Below are positions 50,957-63,573 of a DNA stretch of 64,000 nt, piece by piece. The DNA is from Sipunculus nudus (taxonomy: Eukaryota; Annelida; Sipuncula; Golfingiida; Sipunculidae), in the NCBI GenBank assembly GCA_026874595.1, contig CM049315.1:63301389-63365388 (forward strand), written 5' to 3'. A program made the position numbers and the translations under genes. Within the stretch, counting starts at the first letter, position 1; each line of letters begins with the position of its first letter. The notes below the pieces were generated by a model. The model saw nothing but the letters and a program-made list of their open reading frames with translations. It was not told where the DNA came from and did not search any database.

Positions 50957-51084
50957 GATCGTGTTTGTGCAAATATTGCAGATTTAAATTGCAAAAGAAT
51001 CAATTCAGGAGCTTTATTAGGCCATTTAGAACCAGATACCAACGTCTTTTTCGCCGAAATCAGCTCGGTTTTTGCGTAATACAA
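50957..51084 (+). repeat. Monomer type h (128 bp, reference copy)
   Basis: Diagnostic blocks are gtgcaaatattgcag, gaatcaattcaggagc and accagataccaacg. Confidence 0.85.
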
Positions 51085-51213
51085 GACCGTGTTTTGTGCA
51101 AAGATGACCGATTTCAACTGCCAAGGAAGCGTTTTAGAAGCTTCATCAGGCCATTAAGAACCAGTTAGAAACGTCTTTTACGCCGAAATCAGCTCGTTTT
51201 TTTCGTAATACAA
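51085..51213 (+). repeat. Monomer type i (129 bp, reference copy)
   Basis: Starts gaccgtg. Diagnostic blocks are gatttcaactgccaagg and gttagaaacgtcttttacg, then ctcgtttttttcg with the usual gcg lost. It is the type closest to the monomer interrupted by the TIR element on the right side. Confidence 0.85.
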
Positions 51214-51343
51214 GATCGTGATTTGTGCAGAAACGGCTGATTTAAACTGCGATAGAAGCGTTTTATTAGCTTCATTAGGCCATTTAGAAATTGGTAAAAA
51301 CGTCGCTCTTGCTGAAATCAGATCGGTTTTTGGGTAATACAAC
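51214..51343 (+). repeat. Monomer type j (130 bp, reference copy)
   Basis: Diagnostic blocks are gtgatttgtgcagaaacgg, ctgcgatagaagcg, gaaattggtaaaaacgtcgc and cagatcgg. It is regularly followed by type a. Confidence 0.85.
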
Positions 51344-52630
51344 ATCGTGTTGTGCAAAATAGAAGATTAAAATTGCAAAAGAAGCAATTCAGAAGCTCCA
51401 TTAGGCCATTTAGAACCGGGTACAAACATCGATCTCGCCGAAATCAGCTAGGTTTTTGCCTAATTCATGATCGTGTGTTGTGCAAAAATTGCAGATTTAA
51501 ATTGCAAAAGAAGCAATTCAGAAGCTTCATTAGGCCGTTCAGAACCAGATACAAACATTTTTTACGCCGAAATCAGCTCGGTTTTTGCGTAATACAAGAT
51601 CGTGTTTATAAAGATGACCGATTTAAACTGCAAAAGAAGCGTTTAAGAAGCTTCATCAGGCCATTAAGAATCAGTTAGAAACTTCGTTTTTGCTAAAATC
51701 AGCTCGGTTTTTTTTTGCGTAATATAAGATCGTGTGTTTTGCAAAGATGATGATTTAAACTGCAAAAGAAGCGTTTGAGAAACTTCATTAGGCCATTTAG
51801 AACCAGTTACAAATGTCGTTTTTTTGCCGAAATCAGCTCGGTTTTTGCGTAATATAGGATCCTGTCTGTGCAAAATCGCCGATTTAAACTGCGAAAGAAG
51901 CGTTTTAGAAGCTTCCTTTGTCCATTTACAAACAGTTACAAAAGTCGTTTTTGCCGAAATCAGCGCGATTTTCGCGTTATACAAGATCGTACATTGTGAA
52001 TAAATGGCCGATTTGAACTGCGAAAGAAGCGTTTTAATAGCTTCATCAGGCCATTTAGAACAAGTTACGAACGTCGTTTTTCCTGAAATCAGCTCGGTGT
52101 TCGCTTTATACAAGATCGTGTCTTGTGCAATGATCACCGATTTAAACTGCGAAAGAAGCCTTTTAGAAGCTTCCTCAGGCCATTAAGAACCAGTTAGAAA
52201 CGTCGTTTTTGCTGAAATCAGCTCGATTTTTTTGCGTAATGCAAGATCGTGTTTGTGCAAATATTGCAGATTTAAATTGCAAAAGAATCAATTCAGGAGC
52301 TTTATTAGGCCATTTAGAACCAGATACCAACGTCTTTTTCGCCGAAATCAGCTCGGTTTTTGCGTAATACAAGACCGTGTTTTGTGCAAAGATGACCGAT
52401 TTCAACTGCCAAGGAAGCGTTTTAGAAGCTTCATCAGGCCATTAAGAACCAGTTAGAAACGTCTTTTACGCCGAAATCAGCTCGTTTTTTTCGTAATACA
52501 AGATCGTGATTTGTGCAGAAACGGCTGATTTAAACTGCGATAGAAGCGTTTTATTAGCTTCATTAGGCCATTTAGAAATTGGTAAAAACGTCGCTCTTGC
52601 TGAAATCAGATCGGTTTTTGGGTAATACAA
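51344..52630 (+). repeat. 1,288-bp ten-monomer HOR (a to j), copy 2
   Basis: Repeats 50056-51343 with the same a to j order (offset 1,288, total 1,287 bp because of small length changes). Differences seen include aggccatt for acgccatt near 51658, ggaagcttcc-like changes near 51913 and aatcgcc for aatggcc near 51876. S1 has only one copy at the matching place. Confidence 0.92.
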
Positions 52631-52756
52631 CATCGTGTTGTGCAAAATAGAACATTAAAATTGCAAAAGAAGCAATTCAGAAGCTCCATTAGGCCATTTG
52701 GAATCGGGTACAAACATCGATCTCGCCGAAATCAGAAAGGTTTTAGCCTTATTCAT

Positions 52757-52885
52757 GATCGTGTGTTGTGCAAAAATTGCAGATTTAAATTGCAAAAGAA
52801 GCAATTCAGAAGCTCCATTAGGCCATTTAGAACCGGGTACAAACATCGATCTCGCCGAAATCAGCTAGGTTTTTGCCTAATTCAT
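52757..52885 (+). repeat. Hybrid b/a monomer
   Basis: The first half carries the type b blocks (gcaaaaattgcagattt) and the second half the type a blocks (gaagctccattagg, gaaccgggtacaaac, catcgatctcgcc, gcctaattca). The switch lies in the shared gcaaaagaagcaattcagaag. It recurs in each 3,992-bp HOR (for example near 4456, 8448, 11678, 15670 and 37510), so the hybrid formed before those units spread. Confidence 0.8.
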
Positions 52886-55516
52886 GATCGTGTGTTGTGC
52901 AAAAATTGCAGATTTAAATTGCAAAAGAAGCAATTCAGAAGCTTCATTAGGCCGTTTAGAACCAGATACAAACATCTTTTACGCCGAAATCAGCTCGGTT
53001 TTTGCGTAATACAAAATCGTGTGTTGTGCAAAGATGACCGATTTAAACTGGGAAAGAAGCGATTCAATAGCTTCATTAGTCGACTTAAAACCCGTTACAA
53101 CCGTCGTTTTCGCTGAAATAAGCTCGGTTTTTGCGTAGTACAAGATCGTGTGTTGGGCAAATATCACCGATTTAAACTGCGAGAGAAGAGATTCAATAGC
53201 TTCATAAGGCGACTTATAACCCGTTACAACCGTCGTTTTTGCCGAAATAAGCTCGGTTTTTGCGTAGTACAAGATCGTGTGTAGGGCAAATATCACCGAT
53301 TAAAACTGCTAAATAAGCATTTTAGAAACTTCATCAGACCATTAAGAACCAGTTAGAAACGGCGTTTTTGCTGAAATCAGCTCGATTTTTTTAGCGTAAT
53401 ATAAGATCGTGTTTGTGCAAAAATGACCGATTTAAACTGCAAAAGAAGAGTTGAAGAAGCTTCAATAGGCCACTTCAAACCAGTTACTAAGATCTTTTTT
53501 GCCGAAATCGACTCGGTTTTTGCGTTATAATAGATCATGATCCGTGCAAAAATGGTCAGTTTAAACTGCGAAAGAAGCGTTTCAGAAACTTCATTAGGCG
53601 ACTTAAATCCCGTTACAATCGTCGTTTTCGTCGCAATCAGCTCGATTTTTTTGCGTAATGCAAGATCGTGTTTGTGCAAATATTGCAGATTTAAATTGTA
53701 AAAGAATCAATTCAGGAGCTTTATTAGACCATTTAGATCCAGATACCAACGTCTTTTTCGCCGAAATCAGCTCGTTTTTGCGTAATACAAGACCGTGTTT
53801 TGTGCAAAGATGACCGATTTAAACTGCCAAGGAAGCCTTTCAGAAGCTTCATCAGGCCATTAAAAACCAGTTAGCAACGCGTTTTTGCTGAAATCAGCTC
53901 GATTTTTTGCGTAATACAAAATCGTGTGTTGTGCAAAGATGACCGATTTAAACTGCTTAAGAAGCGTTTTAGAAGCTTCATCAGGCCATTGAGAACCAGT
54001 TAGAAACGTCTTTTACGCCGAAATCAGCTCGTTTTTTTCGTAATACAAGATCGTGATTTGTGCAGAAACGGCTGATTAAAATTGCAAAAGAAGCAATTCA
54101 GAAGCTCCATTAGGCCATTTAGAACCGGGTACAAACATCGATCTCGCCGAAATCAGCTAGGTTTTTGGCTAATTCAGGAACGTGTGTTGTGCAAAAATTA
54201 CAGATTTCAATTGCAAAAGAAGCAATTCAGAAGCTTCATTAGGCCGTTTAGAACCAGTTACAAAAGTCGTTTTTGCCGAAATCAGCGCGATTTTCGCGTT
54301 ATACAAGATCGTACGTTGTGAATAAATGGCCGATTTGAACTGCGAAAGAAGCGTTTTAATAGCTTCATCAGGCCATTTAGAAATTGTTAAAAACGTCGCT
54401 TTTGCTGAAATCAGATCGGTTTTCGCGTAGTACAAGATCGTGTTGTGCAAAATAGAAGATTAAAATTGCAAAAGAAGCAATTCAGAAGCTCCATTAGGCC
54501 ATTTAGAACCGGGTACAAACATCGATCTCGCCGAAATCAGCTAGGTTTTTGCCTAATTCATGATCGTGTGTTGTGCAAAAATTGCAGATTTAAATTGCAA
54601 AAGAAGCAATTAAGAAGCTTCATTAGGCCGTTTAGAACCAGATACAAACATCTTTTACGCCGAAATCAGCTCGGTTTTTGCGTAATACAAAATCGTGTTT
54701 TGTGCAAAGATGACTGAGTTAAACTGCAAAAGAAGCAATTAAGAAGCTTTATCAGGCCATTAAGAATCAGTTAGGAACGTCGTTTTTGCTGAAATCAGCT
54801 CGGTTTTTTTTTGCGTAATATAAGATCGTGTGTTGTGCAAAGATGATCGATTTAAACTGCAAAAGAAGCGTTTGAGAAACTTCATTAGGCCATTTAGAAC
54901 CAGTTACAAATGTCGTTTTTTGGCCGAAATCAGCTCGGATTTTGCGTAGTATAGGATTCTGTTTTGTGCAAAATGGCCGATTTAAACTGCGAAAGAAGCG
55001 TTTTAGAAGCTTCATTTGTCCATTTACAACCAGTTACAAAAGTCGTTTTTGCCGAAATCAGCGCGATTTTCGCGTTATACAAGATCGTACGTTGTGAATA
55101 AATGGCCGATTTGAACTGCGAAAGAAGCGTTTTAATAGCTTCATCAGGCCATTTAGAACAAGTTACGAACGTCGTTTTTCCCGAAATCAGCTCGGTGTTC
55201 GCTTTATACAAGATCGTGTCTTGTGCAATGATCACCGATTTAAACTGCGAAGGAAGCCTTTTAGAAGCTTCATTAGGCCATTAAGAACCAGTTAGAAACG
55301 TCGTTATTGCTGAAATCAGCTCGATTTTTTTGCGTAATGCAAGATCGTGTTTCTGCAAATATTGCAGATTTAAATTGCAAAAGAATCAATTCAGGAGCTT
55401 TATTAGGCCATTTAGAACCAGATACCAACGTCTTTTTCGCCGAAATCAGCTCGATTTTTTGCGTAATACAAAATCGTGTGTTGTGCAAAGATGACCGATT
55501 TAAACTGCTTAAGAAG

Positions 55517-55527
55517 CGTTTTAGAAG
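55517..55527 (+). repeat. Left target-site duplication of element copy 3
   Basis: cgttttagaag again; its partner is at 57604-57614. The context is the same as for copies 1 and 2. Confidence 0.85.
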
Positions 55528-57603
55528 GTAACAGGAACTCTCGGCCCCAGAGACACTCGTCCCAGAGACACTCGGCCCCAGCGACTCTCGGCCCCAGAGA
55601 CACTCGGCCCCTGAGACGCTCGGCCCTAGAGACACTCGGCCCCTAGTCAGCAGGACCCAGCGACACTCGGCCCCGTCCGGTCGCCGCCCCCAGAGACACT
55701 CGGCCCAGGAGTCTAGCCTCGGGAAACCCCTCAGAAAACCTTCCCGTAGTTATCCCTTCCGGGCCAGAGGTCTGATACTAGCTTACCGTCTTATACTAGC
55801 TTAGAAAAACCCCTCAGAAAACAACCTTCCCGTGATATACTGAGTCGGAGAATGGAAGCCCGTTCTTTTACCGTCTTAGGTTCATTAGGGAAGGGTTTAA
55901 TGAGTCAAAACAAAAACGAGAGAAAGTGAAAGTAAAACGTATTTATTAATTGATAATAGTGTTTAATGTTAAATATGTAGTTCCTGATTATGATATTAGC
56001 CAATATATACACAAACCGAAATAGAAAACGTTCCAAATATCACAGTATGAATGAAGTATATGAAAGTGACCCGTAAAGTCACCAAATTACAAATTAAAGA
56101 GTAGGCTTATATACAAGTATGTCAATTTACACACATATATAAAACAAATCAAAGTAGAAAGTGTTTTCTACTTCGTGTTTTCTACTTCTAATTTCTAACT
56201 AATGTTAACTAACGTTAATGTTCTAACTAATGACAGAGCGTACATAAAGAAGCAAGAATACACACACAATGCCAAAATCTTAAAGAAACGGTAAATTATG
56301 ACTACTTCCACATATACACATCAAATATCGTTGATGTTTTAACTAATGACAGAGCGTACGTAAAAAGCAATGGTATAAGAACTCTTCTCTAATGGGATTG
56401 ATATGTATACAAAATTCATATATATATATACAAAGCCAAAATCATAAAGAAACTGTAATTTACGACTATTAGGAACGGTAATTTATGACTATTTCCACAT
56501 ATATACATAAAAGATATGAAGTATTCCAAAGGCCATAGAGCCTGCATCAAGCACACATCAAAGTTCCACTGTGTACGCTACATTTCAAACTCTGGTTTGT
56601 GAATGACTTCTTGGTTAGTTGATTATGGATATGCTCAATCAGGGGTTTACCGAACTTACTATGCAATCAAAGGTTATTGTTATGACGGCAGTAATCACAG
56701 CCAACAAGATCACAAAGACGGCAATTAGACTTCGATCAATACCGAGACAAACGGATAAATACCGAGGTAAATTTAACGGTGACAATTTCTCATTTTATAT
56801 CAGTTATTTCTTGATTCATTTATATAAATACTACAGCGTATTATAAAAAAGAAATATTATATTTGGCTCCTTCAACGTTTATTGCATCCATTTATTTGGC
56901 GTGACCACCACAGGATAATGGTTCAGCACCTTTTATTTAACAATCTATAATTTTTTTATAAGTCATATACAAAGATAATTTTATGATATCTGGGCTACAC
57001 GAAGATATATGTTTCACGAGAAAGGACGGTCCGTGCCGAGGCCTGGCCCCAATATTTTTGGGGGGTAAGTTAATGCGGCCTTCAGGAAACAGTTGAAATG
57101 AACGAACACATAAGCTTACGAAAACTAATAATTTAAGAGGAGACATAACACCTGGCCATGTATTTTCTATTGTGTGTAAAATACATATAATTTGTGGAAT
57201 ATGATAAAAAATCATATGGATTATTATACAGATATTGTTTCAAAAATAAGCATGGTTTTAATTTTTATAATCACCAATATATATATATATTGTATGTGCT
57301 ATATTTGTTTTTTATGGAAAATTTAACTTTAATTTCTTCGTGGCGTTCAATATCCAGAAGAGATAACTAAGAGCAGGTTGTTTTCTGAGGGGTTTCGCGA
57401 GGCCAGTATCGGACCCGATGCCCTGGGCCGAGTGTCTCTGGGGGCGGCGACCGGACGGGGCCGAGTGTCGCGGGGTCCTGCTGAATAGGGGCCGAGTGTC
57501 TCTGGGGCCGAGCGTCTCAGGGGCCGAGTGTCTCTGGGGCCGAGAGTCGCTGGGGCCGAGTGTCTCTGGGACGAGTGTCTCTTGGGCCGAGAGTTCCTGT
57601 ATT
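55528..57603. mobile_element. Non-autonomous TIR element, copy 3 (2,076 bp)
   Basis: Same site and orientation as copies 1 and 2. It lacks 7 bp near 55844, where gagtcggaagtcggag in the others is reduced to gagtcggag, and it has C to A at 57370 (aactaagag versus aactacgag). The C to A change closes the 64-codon frame open in the other two copies, which fits a non-coding interior. The TIRs are at 55528 to about 55762 and about 57354-57603. Confidence 0.88.
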
Positions 57604-57614
57604 CGTTTTAGAAG

Positions 57615-60600
57615 CTTCATCAGGCCATTAAGAACCAGTTAGAAACGTCTTTTACGCCGAAATCAGCTCGTTTTTTCGTAATACAAGATCGTGATTTGTG
57701 CAGAAACGGCTGATTTAAACTGCGATAGAAGCGGTTTAATAGCTTCATTAGGCCATTTAGAAATTGGTAAAAACGTCGCTCTTGCTGAAATCAGATCGGT
57801 TTTTGCGTAATACAAGATCGTGTTTTGTGCAAAGATGACCGATTTAAACTGCGAAAGAAGCGTTTTAGAAGCTTCATCAGGCCATTAAGAACCAGTTAGC
57901 AACGTCGTTTTTGCCCGAAATCAGCTCGGTTTTTTTTTTTGCGTAATTCAAAATCGTCTGTGGTGCAAAGATGACCGATTTAAACTGCTAAAGAAGCGTT
58001 TTAGCAGATTCATCAGGCAATTAAGAAGTTAGAAACGTCGTTTTTGCTAAAATCAGCTCGATTTTTTAGTGTAATATAAGATCGTGTTTGTGCAAAGATG
58101 ACCAATTTAAACTGCAAAAGAAGAGTTTAAGAAGGTTGAATAGGGCACTTAAAACCAGTTACAAAGATCTTTTTTGCCGAAATCGACTCGGTTTTTGCGT
58201 TATAATAGATCATGATCCGTGCAAAAATGGCCAGTTTAAACTGCGAAAGAAGCGTTTCAGAAACTTCATTAGGCGACTTAAAACCCGTTACAATCGTCGT
58301 TTTCGTCGCAATCAGCTCGGTTTTCGCGTACTACAAGATCGTGTGTTGTACAAAAATTGCCGTTTAAATTGCAAATGAAGCATTTTAATAGCTTCATCAG
58401 GCCATTTAAAACAAGTTACAAACGTCGTTTTTGCCGAAATCAGCTCGGTTTTCGCTTTAAACAAGATCGTGTCTTGTGCAATGATCACCGATTTAAACTG
58501 TGAAAGAAGCGTTTTAGAAGCTTCATCAGGCCATTAAGAACCAGTTAGAAACGTCGTTTTTGCTGAAATCAGCTCGATTTTTTTGCGTAATGCAAGATCG
58601 TGTTTGTGCAAATATTGCAGATTTAAATTGCAAAAGAATCAACTCAGCAGCTTTATTAGGCCATTTAGAACCAGATACCAACGTCTTTTTCGCCGAAATC
58701 AGCTCGGTTTTTGCGTAATACAAGACCGTGTTTTGTGCAAAGATGACCGATTTAAACTGCGAAAGAAGCGTTTTAGAAGCTTCATCAGGCCATTAAGAAC
58801 GAGTTAGCAACGTCGTTTTTGCTGAAAACAGCTCGGTTTTTTTTTTGCGTAATACAAAATCGTGATTTGTGCAGAAACGGCTGATTTAAACTGTGATAGA
58901 AGCGTTTTAATAGCTTCATTAGGCCATTTAGAAATTGGTAAAAACGTCGCTCTTGCTGAAATCAGATCGGTTTTCGCGTAATACAACATCGTGTTGTGCA
59001 AAATAGAACATTAAAATTGCAAAAGAAGCAATTCAGAAGCTCAATTAGGCCATTTAGAACCGGGTACAAACATCGATATCGCCGAAATCAGCTAGGTTTT
59101 TGCCTAATTCATGATCGTGTGTTGTGCAAAAATTGCAGATTTAAATTGCAAAAGAAGCAATTCAGAAGCTTTATTAGGCCGTTTAGAACCAGATACAAAC
59201 GTCTTTTACGCCGAAATCAGCTCGGTTTTGGGCTAATTCAGGAACGTGTGTTGTGCAAAAATTACAGATTTCAATTGCAAAAGAAGCAATTCAGAAGCTT
59301 CATTAGGCCGTTTAGAATCAGATACAAACGTCTTTTACGACGAAATCAGCTCGGTTTTTTCGTAATACAAGATCGTGATTTGTGAAGAAACGGCTAATAT
59401 AAACTGCGATAGAGGCGTTTAAATAGCTTCATTAGGCCATTTAGAAATTGGTAAAAACGTCGCTATTGCTGAAATCAGATCGGTTTTCGCGTAGTACAAG
59501 ATCGTGTTGTGCAAAATAGAAGATTAAAATTGCAAAAGAAGCAATTCAGAAGCTCCATTAGGCCATTTAGAACCGGGTACAAACATCGATCTCGCCGAAA
59601 TCAGCTAGGTTTTTGCCTAATTCATGATCGTGTGTTGTGCAAAAATTGCAGATTTAAATTGCAAAAGAAGCAATGCAGAAGCTTCATTAGGCCGTTTAGA
59701 ACCAGATACAAACATCTTTTACGCCGAAATCAGCTCGGTTTTTGCGTAATACAAAATCGTGTTTTGTGCAAAGATGACCGATTTAAACTGCAAAAGAAGC
59801 GTTTAAGAAACTTTATCAGGCCATTAAGAATCAGTTAGGAACGTCGTTTTTGCTGAAATCAGCTCGGTTCTTTTGCGTAATATAGGATCCTGTTTTGTGC
59901 AAAATGGCCGATTTAAACTGCGAAAGAAGCGTTTTAGAAGCTTCATTTGTCCATTTACAACCAGTTACAAAAGTCGTTTTTGCCGAAATCAGCGCGATTT
60001 TTGCGTTATACAAGATCGTACGTTGTGAATAAATGGCCGATTTGAACTGCGAAAGAAGCGTTTTAATAGCTTCATCATGCCATTTAGAAATTGTTAAAAA
60101 CGTCGCTTTTGCTGAAATCAGATCGGTTTTGCGTAGTACAAGATCGTGTTGTGCAAAATAGAAGATTAAAATTGCAAAAGAAGCAATTCAGAAGCTCCAT
60201 TAGGCCATTTAGAACCGGGTACAAACATCGATCTCGCCGAAATCAGCTAGGTTTTTGACTAATTCATGATCGTGTGTTGTGCAAAAATTGCAGATTTAAA
60301 TTGCAAAAGAAGCAATTCAGAAGCTTCATTAGGCCGTTTAGAACCAGATAGAAACATCTTTTACGCCGAAATCAGCTCGGTTTTTGCGTAATACAAAATC
60401 GTGTTTTGTGCAAAGATGACCGATTTAAACAGCAAAAGAAGCGTTTAAGAAGCTTTATCAGGCCATTAAGAATCAGTTAGGAACGTCGTTTTTGCTGAAA
60501 TCAGCTCGGTTTTTTTTTTGCGTAATATAGGATCGTGTGTTGTGCAAAGATGATCGATTTAAACTGCAAAAGAAGCCTTTTAGAAGCTTCATCAGGCCAT

Positions 60601-63573
60601 TAAGAACCAGTTAGAAACGTCGTTTTTGCTGAAATCAGCTCGATTTTTTTGCGTAATGCAAGATCGTGTTTCTGCAAATATTGCAGATTTAAATTGCAAA
60701 AGAATCAATTCAGGAGCTTTATTAGGCCATTTAGAACAAGATACCAACGTCTTTTTCGCCGAAATCAGCTCGATTTTTTGCGTAATACAAAATCGTGTGT
60801 TGTGCAAAGATGACCGATTTAAACTGCTTAAGAAGCGTTTTAGAAGCTTCATCAGGCCATTAAGAACCAGTTAGAAACGTCTTTTACGCCGAAATCAGCT
60901 CGTTTTTTTCGTAATACAAGATCGTGATTTGTGCAGAAACGGCTGATTTAAACTGCGATAGAAGCGTTTTAATAGCTTCATTAGGCCATTTAGAAATTTG
61001 TAAAAACGTCGCTCTTGCTGAAATCAGATCGGTTTTTGCGTAATACAAGATCGTGTTTTGTGCAAAGATGACCGATTTAAACTGCGAAAGAAGCGTTTTA
61101 GAAGCTTCATCAGGCCATTAAGAACCAGTTAGCAACGTCGTTTTTGCTGAAATCAGCTCGGTTTTTTTTTGCGTAATACAAAATCGTGATTTGTGCAGAA
61201 ACGGCTGATTTAAACTGCGATAGAAGCGTTTTAATAGCTTCATTAGGCCATTTAGAAATTGGTAAAAACGTCGCTCTTGCTGAAATCAGATCGGTTTTCG
61301 CGTAAAACAACATCGTGTTGTGCAAAATAGAAGATTAAAATTGCAAAAGAAGCAATTCAGAAGCTCCATTAGGCCATTTAGAACCGGGTACAAAAATAGA
61401 TATCGCCGAAATCAGCTAGGTTTTTGCCTAATTCATGATCGTGTGTTGTGCAAAAATTGCAGATTTAAATTGCAAAAGAAGCAATTCAGAAGCTTTATTA
61501 GGCCGTTTAGAACCAGATACAAACGTCTTTTACGCCGAAATCAGCTCGGTTTTTGCGTAATACAAGATCGTGTTTTGTGCAAAGATGACCGATTTCAACT
61601 GAGAAAGAAGCGTTTTAGAAGCTTCATAAGCCATTAAGAACCAGATACAAACGTCGTTTTTGCTGAAATCAGCTCGGTTTTTTTTTTTGCGTAATACAAA
61701 ATCGTGATTTGTGCAGAAACGGCTGATTTAAACTGCGATAGAAGCGTTTTAATAGCTTCATTAGGTCATTTAGAAATTGGTAAAAACGTCGCTCTTGCTG
61801 AAATCAGATCGGTTTTCGCGTAATACAACATCGTGTTGTGCAAAATAGAAGATTAAAATTGCAAAAGGAGCAATTTTAGGAGCTCCATTAGGCCATTTAG
61901 AACCGGGTACAAACATCGATCTTGCCGAAATCAGATAGGTTTTTGGCTATTTCAGGAACGTGTGTTGTGCAAAAATTACAGATTTCAATTGCAAAAGAAG
62001 CAATTCAGAAGCTTCATTAGGCCGTTTAGAATCAGATACAAACGTCTTTTACGACGAAAACAGCTCGGTTTTTTCGTAATACAAGATCGTGATTTGTGAA
62101 GGAACGGCTAATATAAACTGCGATAGAAGCGTTTAAATAGCTTCATTAGGCAATTTAGAAATTGTTAAAAACGATGCTTTTGCTGAAATCAGATCGGTTT
62201 GCGCGTAGTACAAGATCGTGTTGTGCAAAATAGAAGATTAAAATTGCAAAAGAAGCAATTCAGAAGCTCCATTAGGCCATTTAGAACCGGGTACAAACAT
62301 CGATCTCGCCGAAATCAGCTAGGTTTTTGGCTATTTCAGGAACGTGTGTTGTGCAAAAATTACAGATTTCAATTGCAAAAGAAGCAATTCAGAAGCTTCA
62401 TTAGGCCGTTTAGAATCAGATACAAACGTCTTTTACGACGAAATCAGCTCGGTTTTTTCGTAATACAAGATCGTGATTTGTGCAGAAACGGCTGATATAA
62501 ACTGCGATAGAAGCGTTTAAATAGCTTCATTAGGCCATTTAGAAATTGTTAAAAACGTCGCTTTTGCTGAAATCAGATCGGTTTGCGCGTCGTACAAGAT
62601 CGTGTTGTGCAAAATAGAAGATTAAAATTGCAAAAGAAGCAATTCAGAAGCTCCATTAGGCCATTTAGAACCGGGTACAAACATCGATCTCGCCGAAATC
62701 AGATAGGTTTTTGCCTAATTCATGATCGTGTGTTGTGCAAAAATTGCAGATTTAAATTGCAAAAGAAGCAATTCAGAAGCTTCATTAGACCGTTTAGAAC
62801 CAGATACAAACATCTTTTACGCCGAAATCAGCTCGGTTTTTGCGTAATACAAGATCGTGTTTTGTGCAAAGATGACCGATTTAAACTGCAAAAGAAGCGT
62901 TTAAGAAGCTTCATCAGGCCATTAAGAATCAGTTAGGAACGTCGTTTTTGCTGAAATCAGCTCGTTTTTTTTTTTTTTTGCGTAATACAAGATCGTGTGT
63001 TGTGCAAAGATGATCGATTTATACTGCAAAAGAAGCGTTTGAGAAACTTCATTAGGCCATTTAGAACCAGTTACAAATGTCGTTTTTTTGCCGAAATCAG
63101 CTCGGTTCTTGCGTTATATAGGATCCTGTTTTGTGCAATATGGCCGATTTAAACTGCGAAAGAAGCCTTTTAGAAGCTTCATTTGTCCATTTACAACCAG
63201 TTACAAAAGTCGTTTTTGCCGAAATCAGCGCGATTTTCGCGTTATACAAGATCGTACGTTGTGAATAAATGGCCGATTTGAACTGCAAAAGAAGCGTTTT
63301 AATAGCTTCATCAGGCCATTTAGAACAAGTTACGAACGTCTTTTTTTCCCGAAAGAAGCTCGGTGTTCGCTTTATACAAGATCGTATCTTGTGCAATGAT
63401 CTATGATTTAAACTGCGAAAGAAGCCTTTTAGAAGCTTCATCAGGGCATTAAGAACCAGTTAGAAACGTCGTTTTTGCTGAAATCAGCTCGATTTTTTTG
63501 CGTAATGCAAGATCGTGTTTGTGCAAACATAGCAGATTTAAATTGCAAAAGAATCAATTCAGGAGCTTTATTA
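57615..63573 (+). repeat. Spacer block R2 (about 6.0 kb, copy of R1)
   Basis: Matches 20536 to about 26494 at offsets of 37,078-37,079 bp. It then skips about one monomer (26495-26620) and joins the superunit start directly, giving a hybrid h/i monomer at about 63512-63640. Differences noticed by eye include cttcgcaatc versus cgtcgcaatc near 21225/58304 and T-tract lengths at 23431/60510 (11 versus 10) and 25886/62965 (13 versus 15). Confidence 0.88.

Larger units (their letters stand above)
50056..51343 (+). repeat. 1,288-bp ten-monomer HOR (a to j), copy 1
   Basis: Ten monomers of 126, 129, 129, 130, 127, 129, 131, 128, 129 and 130 bp, each of a different type, sum to 1,288 bp. The next copy begins at 51344 with the same order. 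Most of the array can be read as this order with deletions, hybrids and some added types, so I take the ten-monomer unit as the likely ancestral HOR (inference). Confidence 0.93.
42364..55527 (+). repeat. Satellite array tract 3 (about 129-bp monomers)
   Basis: Continuous satellite of superunit S2 between element copies 2 and 3, in the same orientation as the other tracts. No non-satellite sequence was seen. Confidence 0.97.
42373..57612 (+). repeat. Superunit S2 (15,240 bp, ends with element copy 3)
   Basis: Tandem neighbour of S1. It lacks one 1,805-bp copy, has one more 1,288-bp HOR, and its element copy is 7 bp shorter; 15,762 - 1,805 + 1,288 - 7 gives 15,238, within 2 bp of the observed length. 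This bookkeeping leaves room only for homopolymer-scale differences elsewhere. Confidence 0.9.
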
